Assembly (NCBI RefSeq): GCF_029852145.1
Contig: NC_079969.1
Coordinates: 23,614,459 to 23,678,458, forward strand
Origin: Microplitis mediator
Taxonomy: Eukaryota > Arthropoda > Insecta > Hymenoptera > Braconidae
DNA length: 64,000 nucleotides
Direction: 5' to 3'
A program made the translations under genes and the position numbers. The stretch's first letter is position 1, and each line of letters opens with the position of its first letter. The notes beneath the pieces were generated by a model, which was given only the letters and a program-made list of their open reading frames with translations, did not search any database and was not told the DNA's origin. Of the stretch, positions 1-12,049 are shown one piece after another.

Positions 1-1196
1 ATCTAAAAGTAAAATATTTATAAAAATAAATATTAAATAAACATGATATGAATTAAATCACTGAGTGAGTAGACTCGTGAAACATGAATGTGAAAAAGAT
101 AAATCGTTTTTAGTACGGGCTACTATATCAACAAATCTATCATTATTCATGAGAATATTTAGTACACGTTGTGTCGTGCCTTAGCCATTTGTTTATTATT
201 ATTTATTTTTTATTTTCTTAAAGAAATCTATTACTGTTGCTAAATGTCTGCTAGAGGAATGCTACTATTCAGCCGTTTGTTGTTAGATCTAGGATAACTT
301 GAAAAAAAAAAAAAAACAAATAATTGAATGAATAAAAAGCGCGTAAGCAGTAGGATAGACTATTTAATTATTTATTTATATAAATATATGTATATTGTTA
401 TAAAAGGGGTATAAAATGGAGGGAGATATTTTAGATGAGGGTAAGAGGCAGATTGGTTTGAAGAGATAGCCTTGGAAACTGGTGTGTGATACAAATGGAA
501 TAGGAATGGAGAAAGCTGTGGTCGGCTCTGGACTCTGGACAGGACGCAACTGTCATTGGACGTAGTAAGAGGGAGATGGATAGATGGATAGATAGATAGA
601 GGGTGAGGGCATTGTCTACGGACATCTAACACGGGAACCGAATCACATTGTATTGTTGTCGTATGCTACAACATTTCCATAGTATAGCCTACGACACGGA
701 CTCACCGGCATACACTCAACTCTACTCTGATTCTGATGCTCTATATCTGCTCTATTCGAGTAGGATTCTGTGGATAGTGGAAGCTATGATGTTATATTGA
801 GAGTCGCGCAGAAGTCTGAGGCTGTATCATCACTTAAACTACTGGGAGCATTATATATATGCTTGTAATCTTCCTGTCGGGTCCGATCCGAGTGTCGACA
901 CGAGTCCAGTCTAGTCAACTGCCGATATATCGTCAAGCTAAATTGTTTATGTCTGCTCAGTGTGTGCTAAGTGTTTGTATTGTGGACAGCCTTGTCGATA
1001 TAGATTTATCTTTATTATATTAATGTATCAATGCTATGCTTACTTATACGAGCAACACCCTCTATACACCTGTTTTTTTAATGAATTGCGAGTTTGCGTT
1101 CAAGTTTGAGATGAAAATTGATAAGAGTTTAAATAGAAATATTTTTTTTTTAACTGAATGATTGATCTTTTTAATCTTAGATCAGTTCTAAGCAAA

Positions 1197-1910
1197 TAGG
1201 GAAATCCGCAGCTAAATAAGACTCCATTTTTTAGACAAAAAAGAAATTTTTTATTACCCCCATAAAAAAATACATAAAAAATATATAAATATATACAAAA
1301 TATGTATAAAAAATATATTTTAAATAGCTAACTTTTGGTCGATTTTTGTATATATTTTATAAATTTTAAATGTATTAAAAATATATTAAAAATATATCTT
1401 AAAACATATACAAAATATATTTCAAATATATTTTTGGTTTAACTAACAATCTAGGAAAGAAATATATAAAAATTAGATAAAAAGTATATTTTTTATATTT
1501 CCATAATTAGATTTTTTATGTACTCTAAGATATATTTTTAATATATTTAAAATATATACGAAAATCGGCCAAAAGTTAGCTATTGAAAATATATTTTTTA
1601 TACATATTATATATATATTTAGATATTTTTTATGGATTTTTTTTCTATGAAACATATATTTTGTTTATAAATTTTTTTCATGGGGGTACAATCGTGGCCT
1701 ATTTTATCTTGAACTCAACTTTTTCAAGTTTTCAATAAAATACTTCAGAAAACAAACACGGAAATTTTTTTTTTTAATGACAATTTGTGTCGGCCCAACT
1801 TTAAGCTGACCAACTTGCCCCACCTTTTGTTACAAATCAGCTAAAAATTTCTAAATAAAAAAACAATTTTTTGTCTAAAAAATGATATCCCATTTTACCT
1901 CGGGTATCTA
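1197..1910. mobile_element. MITE of the TAGGGAA/GGTAAAATG family, carrying a nested insertion
   Basis: The ends are inverted: TAGGGAAATCCGCAGCTAAA on the left and ATTTTACCTCGGGTATCTA on the right, followed inward by a shared segment ATTTTTTAGACAAAAAA. Similar ends recur at 18346-19325, 20820-21637, 40092-40595 and 46854-48350. A second element (1255-1688) sits inside. Confidence 0.6.
1255..1688. mobile_element. palindromic MITE with TACCCCCAT ends
   Basis: Starts TACCCCCATAAAAAA and ends TTTTTCATGGGGGTA. Long AT-rich arms pair across the element; for example TAGCTAACTTTTGG (1325-1338) pairs with CCAAAAGTTAGCTA (1569-1582). TA is present at both ends, as with Tc1/mariner-type target duplication. 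No coding capacity. Confidence 0.65.
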
Positions 1911-2146
1911 CCAAAATGATGGTGTTCCATTTTACCCCGTCTCAATATTTAGTAGTTTCGACTCGACCGGACAAAAACTTTCATTTTTCATAATAAATAT
2001 CAAAATTTTAAATTTAATAATTAAAAAAATTCTAGTTGTCATAAAACAAAATTATTGTTTGGTATCTTGTAGATTTGAATAAACAATAACATAATAACGT
2101 ATGCAAAGTAAAAATTTTAATAAAAAAAAAAAAATGTATGACTCAC

Positions 2147-2698
2147 CAGTCGTAAAGAGGACGATCGCCTTGAGACAACTGTACTCAGCAGAATCAACAT
2201 GAAGCGCCTTGAGTTTCTCCACCTGCTCTTGAAAAATCCTAATATGATCCATGAACGCGACGACACGATCCGCGGCCATGGGCGACGCGTGCAGACCCGC
2301 CGCGGCCAATAGCGGGGCCACATGAAGCGGCATCGAGCACTGGCTCGCATTCAGTACAAATAGTTCACTCCACACTAGCCTGAGAAGTGCCACCTGATCC
2401 GTGACTTGTAGATCAGGAAAAAATGGTATATTTCGCGCCCATTCGACCGCGGAAAACAGCAATCTCGCAGCTAATTCACATATATTGTCGATGCCCATTA
2501 TATTGTTTGGCTGCATGCACTGTCCGTATCGCGACGTCGGATAGGGCTCTGCTCTTAGGAGTAAGCTGATGTACGACGAGAGATACGAGTGTCCATTTAA
2601 GCTGGCACAGGCCACTGCGTCTCCATTCGACAGACCGAATTGACCCGGCAATCCTGGTAAAGATGGCTGTGACGGAGGTACTCGCCCCCTCTGGACCG
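2147..2698 (-). CDS. svp: seven-up / COUP-TF, coding exon 3 (hinge and most of ligand-binding domain)
   Basis: A 552-nt exon between acceptor TTTTTTTGTTGCAG (ends at 2699) and donor GTGAGT (starts at 2146). It completes Ala169, encodes residues 170-352 and gives the first base of codon 353. Order: DBD C-terminal extension VQRGRVPPSQ (170-179); short Pro/Gly hinge to about 204; then the ligand-binding domain from HSYLSSYISLLLRAEPYPTS. Family-typical blocks follow: NNIMGIDNICELAARLLF, the helix 3-5 nuclear-receptor signature with Asp269-Gln270 (VTDQVALL), PLHVAPLLAAAGLHASPMAA, and EKLKALHVDSAEYSCLKAIV. Translation matches insect and vertebrate COUP-TFs almost residue for residue. The exon stops at Leu-Phe-Thr-Thr-(Asp); the last 70 or so residues (dimer helix, AF-2, stop) are not in the window. 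Reading on past 2147 would give an intron-derived tail, so the gene is partial at the left edge. Confidence 0.97.
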
Positions 2699-3510
2699 CT
2701 GCAACAAAAAAATTAACATACTTTTAGTATCACAGATAATTATCACTGTTAGATTTCATATATTTATCTTGATATAAATTTTTTATTTGCTAGTATCGAT
2801 GTCTGATATTTTTCGCTTAATGAATATTCGCGCTATCTCATTTAAATCTATACATCAAAGTAGGATTACTTTCTTATTACCAATTTCTCTTTCAATTTAT
2901 TAGTTACGTAAAGAACTTGAATCAATTTTTTATTTATTTTTAATGCTTAGATTGAATGATAAATTATAAGATTTTAATTGAATTTTTTTACAAGTCATTC
3001 TGTTTAAAAAATTTTATTTATTTTTTACTGTAAAATTAACATGACATTCATAAGATTGTTATTATTATTGGCATTTCAATTATTATTAATTATTTATTAG
3101 TCAGCTTCAAATTCACTTGCGTAACGCACGCCCACAATAAAAAATATCATTGTTTATTCATTCAAATTTTGATTGTTTTTAACTCGTTTCTATTCTTTAG
3201 CTACTTTATGATCTAATTAAGTGAAAAAAAATCTGAAAAACGGTTGACTCTAAGGAAAAACCCAAAAACTTCCCGCTGTTTTCTGACTCAGGGAGCTGAG
3301 TCTAGATAGTCCAGTCGAGATAAAGGTTTTTGTTGGTAAAAATTCATGGCGGACTAATTTTTTCACAGAATGATTCCGAATATGCCAAAAGTACGAGATC
3401 CGAAAAAATCAAACAAAGAAGTGCGTTGCAAATATGTTTTTTTATAACGAAATGGTCGAAATTACGGTTTTACGCACGCATACAACAATTTTTTTTAATT
3501 CTTGAGTAAG

Positions 3511-3926
3511 TCTGCTCTCAAGATCGATAGGTGCTAGTGTCTTTTTCTACGTATGTGTCTTGCTGCAAATACTTGTGACCAGATTTAAATTGCAAGCCTT
3601 ACACAAAATATTCGTGCCAGATTATAACTCAATTCTGGAAGAAGACTACAGTTGAAAATAGTTGCGCATGGCTTGCTCAACATCTACTTAAGGCTGAAAA
3701 TTGGCCTGAAGCCTTGAGCAGATCTTCAGCAAGCCATACGCAAGTTACTGGTGCAAGAAATGGGTCAGATTTTTTTTCATTGCACAGTGTACAAGATATC
3801 TTTAATATTCTTGCGTATGAAACCATAGCAAGACATACACAAATCTTAACGTAGGTTTTTTGATACACGATTTTGCGAAAGACATATGCGTAGAAAAAGA
3901 TACTAGCAGCTAGGGGTCTTGCTCAA
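3511..3926. mobile_element. foldback element
   Basis: The outer arms pair: GGTGCTAGTGTCTTTTTCTA (3531-3550) against TAGAAAAAGATACTAGCAGC (3891-3910). The centre is a strong hairpin, with arm TTGCGCATGGCTTGCTCAAC (from 3662) against the arm ending at 3743 and about 10 nt of loop. The whole unit is one imperfect palindrome. No open frame of interest. Confidence 0.55.
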
Positions 3927-4294
3927 ACATGTGTTACTAGGGACAAATATTTAATAAATTATAGCTCATAGATTAAAGAAAAAAAGTATTGACTAAAATG
4001 AGCCTATTTTTAGGTTCCTACGATCTGTGATCCGTAAATTATTTAAATATTAATCAAGTTTCTCATCAATTCGATGTCTGCTTTTATACATCAGCTGTTC
4101 TGACGCCAAAACTTGTAGTGCGCATGTCGAAGCTGCGCGCGCACCCGTTCGGGAAATTCAAAATCTAAAAAATTGTTTTTGTTTTCTTGCTAAAAGATAT
4201 TTATATACTTATATATTTAAGATTATCTGTACATAGTTGAAAATTTTGTGGTCTTTTATATAAATGTTTAATGTTTCAATAATTTGTGCCAATT

Positions 4295-4470
4295 ATTCAA
4301 CACCATCAAGTGTAAATTTAACTCAAATTGAATGTGTTATCTAATCTCAGCAAATTTTAAACCTGTATTATTGTTTGACACAAGTATAATGTGTTAAGTT
4401 AACACAAAAAAATGTGGACCGTTCAGGACATGTGATTTGTTAAATTTAACAAAAATTTTTCAAATGTGCA
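4295..4470. repeat. fragment rich in GTGTTAA/TTAACAC motifs
   Basis: Contains repeated GTGTTA and TTAACA words in both orientations, in the style of the larger elements at 8400-8761, 18394-19193 and 54345-55157. It is too degraded to delimit with confidence. Confidence 0.3.
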
Positions 4471-6079
4471 GAATTTCTGATGGAGATCCTGATCAAAATC
4501 AAGGCATCCGATGGAGGCTCGAAGGCCTCAAAGGTATCAGAAATTAGCCCATAGAAGCGAATGGAAAATAATTTCGATCCTTATGTAAAAATAAATTTCA
4601 TTGAATTTCTGGAAAACTGATAAAATTTTTAAGTGGCACCCACGTGAGCATTGACGGGCTAATTAATTACTTGCGAATAATTCAACTAAAAATTTGTTAT
4701 TTAACGAAAATTGCTGTTAGACTATTCCATGTGGAATTCGCATGTCAGTTTACTCAAGTGCGCACCCTGCTGCTTGTATATATATATATGAATGCAAAAG
4801 GGTTCCGGGAGAAGGTGAGAGAGCCGAGAGAAGTTGCATCGTATTAAAGACTCCTGCTGAGAAGAACCTCCGCCTTCTACGTCTTTGGGATTGCATGAGA
4901 GATACGTTTCGCAGTTAACGAACGCGCTGATGGACGGGTGGACACGAGTGTGAGTTTGCACGATTCCTCTTTTCCTCATGTAAGGAAATATATATAGATA
5001 TATAGATATACATAAATACAAAATGTATTATAGTATGTAAATAAAATAAAAACAATAAAAAAAATGTTGTTCGTTGTTGTATTGCAACTTGTCTTAACGT
5101 TTTACGAATGCGTGTCAGATCAAAATTGAAAACAGCTACGTGGTAGAATCTCAGATCCTCAGATCCTGTACCGTTGCTGATTAATCTCAAGATATTCTGT
5201 TCTTGCAATTTTTGATATTTTTATTTAATCCCGACATTCTTGACATCGATAATTATTATTTAATATTTAAATTGTTTAATGCAAATTATAAATTTTAATC
5301 ATGTATTACATATTATGTCTATAGATTTTATGTTAGAGTATTTAGTTAAATAAATATATATATGTATATAGTAAGTTTGCGTATACGTAAACACGAAGAT
5401 ACCAAGTGGTATGCAGATTTAGTACCGTTAGTTGAACGATCATTTATACACGAGTTTGTGTAGATGTACAGGAAGAATATACCGATCCTTCCGTTCCTTT
5501 AAATCATGTAGCATCGATTTTTATTATTATCGTGACAGAATATTGAGAAATCTGATACAGATTATTTGTGGTATTTTATGGTTATTAAATCTTTACTCAG
5601 CATATACTTATACTTATGTTTATTTATATATTTATACATGTATTACTATTTTTATTTTAGATTTACTGACAAGATTTACGGTGGTTAATATGCTGTCTAT
5701 TAAAATTCAATGCAAATTGTTTTTACATACATGTATGTAATACGGAAATATATTTTATCATTATATGCTAAATATTTAACACTGCCATTTATGATTAAAT
5801 TGGAATATAAATAATAATAATATATGTTAAGTGTATGAGTATTTATTTATTATTATTATTATTGCATGGAGAATAAGGAAAACTTTGTCTAAGTCATATT
5901 TTTGAGATATAAGTCATAGAAATGATGAAATTTGGTGTCATTTCTGTCATGACTGAAATTTATGCCAGTTTACGGTTTCAAAATTTTTTATACGATTTTT
6001 AATTCAATGTAACTTTTGTGAACAATGAATATATTTAAATTTCGCGCGTAAAAATGTACATCTGTTTGTTAGTTCTTTT

Positions 6080-6948
6080 ACACTCTAAAAACGAGTTAGT
6101 GAAAATTATGTGACAATCACTATTTGGCAGTGAATAGTCACTTATTGCTAGTGAAAAGTATAACACTGTTTGAATTAGTGACACTCGAAGCGAAATTTAG
6201 AGTCTATTTTGAACCTTCTAAAGTCGGATCTATTTCGGAATTGGAGGCTCAGAATAGAGCCTGTTTCCATGTTAAATTAGGTCCGATTTTGGTCCCTGAA
6301 GTGCTACAAATTTCCGTTTTCAGCACTTTAGGGTTCAACATAGGATCTGATGAAAATTAAAATTAGGTCTTATTTTGAACCTCTGAGCCCTATTTTATTG
6401 TAATAATAATAATATTCACATTATTAATATCATTAGCATTATTAATATTATGATTAATAATAATCTATGTTACTCTGGATTTTATTTGCATTTACAATGG
6501 TTAAAATAATTTCAATTAAAATTATCAAAATATATAGCAAATGCTGTTAATAGTTCAATTTTTTATAATAAATTAATAATAATATAGGAATAATAATAAT
6601 AATAATAATTAATTTTATATAAATTTCGTTGCATGTCAACAAAATTATGCTTACAATTAATTTTAAAAAATCTTTAATTTTTTCTATCATCATAAATAAT
6701 TTAATTATAATGAATCGAAATTTATTACGGGACTAATATTGTCGGACTTGAAGGTTCAAAATCGGACCTCTCAGTGAATGTTCGGACCTCTGGGTTCAAA
6801 GTCGGAGCTAGAGGACTACAGGGCTCTCAATCGGATCTATTTCAGGCTAGAGGAGCCCACATAGGCTCTGAATTTCGACTCGGGGCATACTTTTCACTAG
6901 TAAACAGTGAATAGTCACCATTTTCACTGTTTCAAATTTAAGAGTGTA
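6080..6948. mobile_element. MITE with ACTCT...AGAGT ends, carrying a nested 700-bp MITE
   Basis: Left end CACTCTAAAAACGAGTTAGTG and right end TTTCAAATTTAAGAGTG are inverted. Inside both ends is the shared word CAGTGAATAGTCAC, once in each half, next to CTAGTGAAAAGTAT and ATACTTTTCACTAG. A smaller relative with similar ends is at 47960-48127. The CCCGAG-type element at 6182-6884 has inserted into it. Confidence 0.6.
6182..6884. mobile_element. CCCGAGTCGAAATTTAGAGCC MITE, copy A
   Basis: About 700 bp, nearly identical to the copies at 10948-11625 and 58358-59041, with a shortened relative at 31773-32193. The right end AAATTTCGACTCGGGG is intact; the left end is mutated. The interior holds AT-rich ATT/AAT runs and G-rich ends (GGACCTCT, GGCTCTCA). 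A 57-codon open stretch near the left end is shared with other copies but looks like repeat sequence, not a gene. Confidence 0.75.
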
Positions 6949-8399
6949 CTTCCCGCTAAAAGAAATGAAAAAATTGAGATCATTTTTTTTAGTTTAATTT
7001 TCAAAAATCAAGTTTTCATCAGATGCCGACTTTTCTAAATCCTATAGAGAGTAATTCTGTCTATTATTAGAATATCGGATCGTATATATGAGTGAGTCAT
7101 CAAAATTTCATTATTTGAAAATTTGATCGACTGAATCTGAACGACTAAATTTTGAAATCGCGAAATAAAATTTTTGAATAAGTATTTTATCACTAACTTA
7201 ATTCTTTAATTTAAAAAAAAAAAACTGAACGATAATTAGAGAATCGCTTATTTATTAATTAATTAATTTCGATACAATAAATATAGCAGTGATTACTCGG
7301 GCAGTCACGTACAGACTGCAGGTTACTAATAATAACAATAATATTGACGGTAATTATTATCATTATCCATGCAATTAAAAGTTTTATTTATTTCTGTAGT
7401 GAAATGAAGAAAATGATTACAATAAATAAATTTATTAATTACCGATATTAAGTAATAAATTGATATTTAAAAAAATAATAATGATTATTTTAAAAATAAT
7501 TCACGTATGAATGATCACCCGCGGCGATAACATCGTTTGAAATGCTAATTAATCGTTGGTGAAACGAGCAGTTGCTTTTATTAAGACGGAATTAATTAAA
7601 CATGCTCGTGACGTACGAGCGCGTAAATACGAAAAACTAACCGAAGAAACTTGACCAGTCCCGTCTCATATTTCAAGTTACGTGTGTCTACTATACGGTC
7701 TATCGATGTATCATGTATCACGTATCACGTCTTAACGCGATTTGTCGATTATTATTAATAGACGATTTGATGGATATCAATGATGGTGTTGGAATTCAAC
7801 ACTCGTCGGTACGATCAAAGACTAATCGATGGGCAATGTCTTTAGGATTTTTGATTTTAATTTAAGATATCTTTGTAAATAATCATTATTTAAAAGTTTG
7901 ATTGTAATCCGGTCGTCCACCTACAATTTCTATACCAATGGCCTACATGTTCAACGGGTCATTGGGTTAAGATCGAGAGCGCACGACCTCTGCATGCCAC
8001 TGGTTCTTCTATTCGTCCTATCAACCGTTTTCTCTGTCTTTTACAACTAGTCTCTTTTATGAGACACGTATATATGTGTATATATATATAAGCATGTATA
8101 TTATAACAAGCGGTTGCAAATCATGGGAAGTTAGAAATGTCTACGTTATATGTGCAGTAAAGACGTAGAGAATATTTTCACAAAGTTGATAGTCATGCGA
8201 TTCACTCCATGCAGTTATCTAGGATACGCTCTTAGAATTTATTTCATTTTATTATCGGTAATTATGCAAAAAAATCATTGTCTACATGTTTTATCATAAA
8301 TCAATCATTTTTTTTTTTGTAAAAATTATTATTATTATTAAAAGTAGAAAATGTTATTTATAAAATTAAATTAAAAATTTAATTAAAACCGAATCGTCA

Positions 8400-8761
8400 A
8401 AGTGTAAAAAAAACGTGTGCTACAATTTTGAGTGTTGAATTTTTAACACTTTTGTGTGTCAATTTAACACAGTATTTATCTTGGTTGAACTTTTGCAATC
8501 GATTGATTTTTTAACACACAAAAATGTTATTTTATTCGAAATTAACACTTTTTATATGTAACTGTCAAATCGACACACAGAATATGTTAAAAATAATGTC
8601 GACAAACGCACAAGAATTCTTGGAAAACTTTTACTTTTAACATATATGTATGTAACTTTTTTTAACACTCGCAACATGTTAAAATAACATATAAATAAGT
8701 GTAAAACTTTCGTTTTACACACGATATGTGTTGATTTTGACGAATTCTTTTTTACTGTGTA
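8400..8761. mobile_element. MITE-like element dense in GTGTTAA words
   Basis: Begins near GTGTAAAAAAAACGTG and ends TTTTTTACTGTGTAC, with many internal TTAACAC/GTGTTAA words. Probably a shorter member of the group at 18394-19193 and 54345-55157, which end TTTTTTACTGTG. Confidence 0.45.
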
Positions 8762-9081
8762 CGACGAAAACTGACTATTAATTGATGATTATTTGAAATT
8801 TTGTGACTGATTTTGAAATTTTTTATCAAAAATTATTAAAATGAATATCGTAGATTTTCACACGTAGGTAATTTTTTTTTAGAAAAGTTCGAGCTTATAA
8901 CCCGAGTCGAAATTTAAATCGTAGATTGAATTTACTAGACGTTGAAAACGTAAATTCAATTTTTGAAGACTTAAGTAGCTGTGAAAACGTATTTTAGACG
9001 TAGTTGACGTACGGAAACGTAAATAAGACAAAATTACTGGGTGATCGTAGACAAAACCTTTCAAAACTTGCAATAAAAAAA

Positions 9082-9703
9082 TTAAGCTATATAGGAAATA
9101 TATTTCGGTGACAAAAAAATATGTCTAGTAGCCAGAAGGCGAAGATAAAATTTCCTCTTTTGGGCTTTACAGACTACCGAGAAGCTTGGAGATCAACAAT
9201 AAAGATTCTCAACAGCTGTAGAGAAATATTTTGGGCCTTCCAGAAGATAATTCTACTGTTGACTCCTGAGCTAGTTTAGAGTTATTTTTTGTAAGTCCCC
9301 AAAATAAGTTTCAAAAGCTGCTAAAAGTTTTTATTTTTTGTCCACACGCTTCTCGGTAGTTTGTAAGACCCAAAGGAGCACAAGAAATAAACCATCAACG
9401 AATGCATCAGCCTTGTGAGACAGTACTTTGCTTATGGTTTATTTCTTGTGCTCCTTTGGGTCTTACAGACTAACCGAGAAGCTTGTGGACAAGAAATAAA
9501 AATTTTCAGCAGCTTTTGAAACTCATTTTGGGGACTTGCAAGAGATAACTATAGACTTTCTTAACTAGCTCACGAGCCATCAGTGGAATTATCTCCTGCA
9601 AGGCCCAAAATATTTTTCCAAAGCTGCTGAAAATTTTTATTTCTTGTCTTCTGGCTGCTAGATATATTTTTTGACAACGAAATATGTTTCCGGTATAGCT
9701 TAA
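9082..9703. mobile_element. 622-bp foldback element
   Basis: The outer arms start TTAAGCTATATAGGAAATAT and end with its imperfect complement (ATATGTTTCCGGTATAGCTT). The inner arms are almost perfect: CCCAAAGGAGCACAAGAAAT (9369-9388) pairs with ATTTCTTGTGCTCCTTTGGG (9441-9460), with a loop of about 38 nt. The module around CCGAGAAGCTTG occurs more than once in each arm. No protein encoded. Confidence 0.7.
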
Positions 9704-9956
9704 TAATTCAAAAGATTTTTAAAAAAACAGTTAATCAAAAATAAAATTCATTTTAATACTAGTAAAATTTTTTTTATCTGCTATCAGTTTATAATCTATG
9801 AAACATTTCTTAAAAAATTGAACCATAAAATTATAATACATTTTAGCAGCCCATATTTTATAGTTAAGAAAAAAACATAAATTTTAATTTTAAACTACAA
9901 CTCGACGATAAAATTCTTTTATGCAAAGTATGTTTGACGTTGCTGGTCATATATGA

Positions 9957-9965
9957 TGACCTTGA
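9957..9965 (-). promoter_or_regulatory. extended half-site TCAAGGTCA
   Basis: The minus strand reads TCAAGGTCA, the consensus for receptors that bind as monomers (FTZ-F1, ERR and HR38 class). It is in svp intron 2, just beyond a foldback element, with TA-rich unique sequence around it. A 9-bp match is expected by chance at a low rate in 64 kb, so evidence is modest. Confidence 0.2.
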
Positions 9966-10947
9966 GTAATGTTTTGACTAGCCATACGTGTCCAAATTCT
10001 CTACAGCGTATCTACACATTTATACCACCGACCAGGTACATATATATATATATATATAGTGTTTGAATATGACGTAATCGAAAGAATGAACAAGTGGACA
10101 AGAGTGTATATATATAAGCGGTAAAAAGAAAATATATATATAAAATAAGTGAGGAATGTATGATATGATGGTCTTGTAGTTGGAATTGAAATTGAAGATT
10201 GAAGTTGTACTATAGCTGAGTCATACACCTCTGTCTCTTGTCTTTGCCGAAGAAAAGTGGCTGTTTACAACGCGTGTGGTCATATATATGTACTCGCATC
10301 TATCTTCACTACATATTGTGTTATAAGCCCGAGAGCTCTAAGAAATGGTCCCCAGTTCACTGGACGAGGCTATACTGTAAAAATTACAGATTATCTTCAT
10401 GATAGACATTATAGCTTCATCATCAAACTATCGCTGATCAGATCATCAGATAGATTTTATTTAATAAAAAATAGTCAATTGACATTGAAATAATAATTAA
10501 AGTGATGAAATTATACGCTGGGATAAAAATAAAATTCTCACGGTGGAAAACCGTTTTACTCTGATCCAAGATCCCGAGACGGTGATAATAACATATTTAG
10601 TTAAATAAATAAATAAATAGAGTTTTAACGGAAATAGATTACAGTAGGAAGTGTAAAAGACACAGGACGCGTGACAATTAGAATTGGCTTGAGTCGTATT
10701 CTAGGACACGATCTAACTTGAGTTAAAACTTTTATATGTCCGTTCGTAGAACCAGTCTTTTGATGCTGCAAAATAACAGCTATTAATTCGTCACTGGTAT
10801 AATAATTACCAGATATAACATTTTGTCGGGAGACTACGAGAAATTACTGGATATATATAGTTTATAAGTAATTTACTGTGAGATACACGAAAATTATAAG
10901 TCATTTATTGTTTTAAAAATACAAGGGTAAGAAATATAATTTGATTT

Positions 10948-11625
10948 CCCGAGTCGAAATTTAGAGCCCATTTTAAACCTTCTAAAGACAGATATATTTC
11001 GGACTTGGAGGCTCAAAATAGAGTCTGTTTCCATGTTAAATTAGGTCCGATTTTGGGCCCTGAAGTGCTACTAATTTCCGTTTTCAGCACTTTAAGGTTC
11101 AATATAGGATCTGATGAAAATCAAAATTAGGTCCTATTTTGAACCTCTGAGCCCTATTTTATTGTAATAATAATAATATTTATATTATCAATATCATTAG
11201 CATTATTAATATTATGATTAATAATAATCTATGTTACTCTGGATTTTATTTGCAGTTACAATGGTTAAAATAATTTCAATTAAAATTATCAAAATATAGG
11301 AATTCAATTAAAATTAATAATAATATAGGAATAATAATAATAATAATAATTAATTTTATATAAATTTCGTTTCATGTAAAAAAAATTATGCTTACAATTA
11401 ATTTTAAAAAATCTTTAATTTTTTATATCATCATAAATAATTCAATTATAATGAATCGAAATTTATTACGGGACTAATATTGTCGGACTTGAAGGTTCAA
11501 AATAGGACCTCTCAGTGAATGTTCGGATCTCTGGGTTCAAAGTCGGAGCTAGAGGACTACAGGGCTCTCAATCGGATCTATTTCGGGCTAGAGGGGCCTA
11601 GATAGGCTCTAAATTTTGACTCAGG
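10948..11625. mobile_element. CCCGAGTCGAAATTTAGAGCC MITE, copy B
   Basis: Second near-full copy, from CCCGAGTCGAAATTTAGAG to TAAATTTTGACTCAGG. It abuts a fragment of another family (11626-11903) whose left end is missing, so this copy probably inserted into that older element. Confidence 0.75.
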
Positions 11626-11903
11626 TTACCAAGTCAAAATTAGAGCCTTTTTTCACAAGACAAACTCCAATTTTTCTTACGGAGATATGAAATAGATTGA
11701 ATTTGAGCCTTGGTTTAGACTTCACTGGCTTACTTAGTCATCATTTAAGACGGAAAAGTCGAAATCAACTCGAAATTCTCTCGATGTAGACTTATACGGG
11801 TTAAATTATGAGGCTAAAAAGTCAAAACTAAGATGAGAAAAGTTCTGAATGCTGACAAACATTAAATTCAAGTCGAAAAAGTCAAGTTTTATTTTTGACC
11901 CGG
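11626..11903. mobile_element. fragment of the GGGTCAAAAATGAAACTTG family
   Basis: Matches the interior of 28277-29277: ACCAAGTC, TTTCTTACGGAGATATGAAA and TTAGTCAT.ATTTAAGACG occur in the same order. Ends AAGTTTTATTTTTGACCCGG, the standard right end of the family. The left end is missing. Confidence 0.6.
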
Positions 11904-12049
11904 TGTATTTGGAATTAAGATTTCGGATTTGAGATATAAATTAAAATTTGAAGCCTGTAAAAGGTAAAAATACATATATATTTATATGTAAATTTATAAA
12001 TTCAATGGCATGTGTGTTTATAATAATAATAAAAGACAAAAAAGAAGGT

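Larger units (their letters stand above)
1..2146 (-). other. svp: svp intron 3, 5' part (left edge of window)
   Basis: Intron after exon 3, opening with donor GTGAGT at 2146 and running off the window. I looked on the minus strand for the final svp exon (Ala-Cys-Gly-Leu-Ser-Asp and onward) and found nothing like it, so it lies further left. Bases 1-1196 are AT-rich with no repeat or gene that I recognise, apart from an A run at 301-316 and a GC-richer patch at 600-1000. Bases 1197-1910 are a nested MITE pair (listed separately). Bases 1911-2146 hold a further fragment of similar sequence (ATTTTACCCCGTCTC near 1930) and AT-rich DNA. Confidence 0.85.

Noticed and set aside
1..2145. Possible last svp exon at the left edge
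   Set aside because: No minus-strand frame encodes the expected continuation after Thr-Thr-Asp. The DNA is AT-rich intron and MITE sequence.
2052..2146. Open frame continuing past svp exon 3
   Set aside because: It reads through donor GTGAGT into a poly-Phe/Leu stretch and departs from the family exactly at the splice site.
3662..3743. Hairpin resembling a microRNA precursor
   Set aside because: It is the centre of a 416-bp foldback element, so a transposon palindrome explains it better. Small-RNA data would be needed to revive it.
5400..5745. 102-codon frame at 5432-5740 as a small secreted or membrane protein
   Set aside because: Rich in Tyr, Ile and Thr from TA-rich DNA, with no family features and no splice or promoter support.
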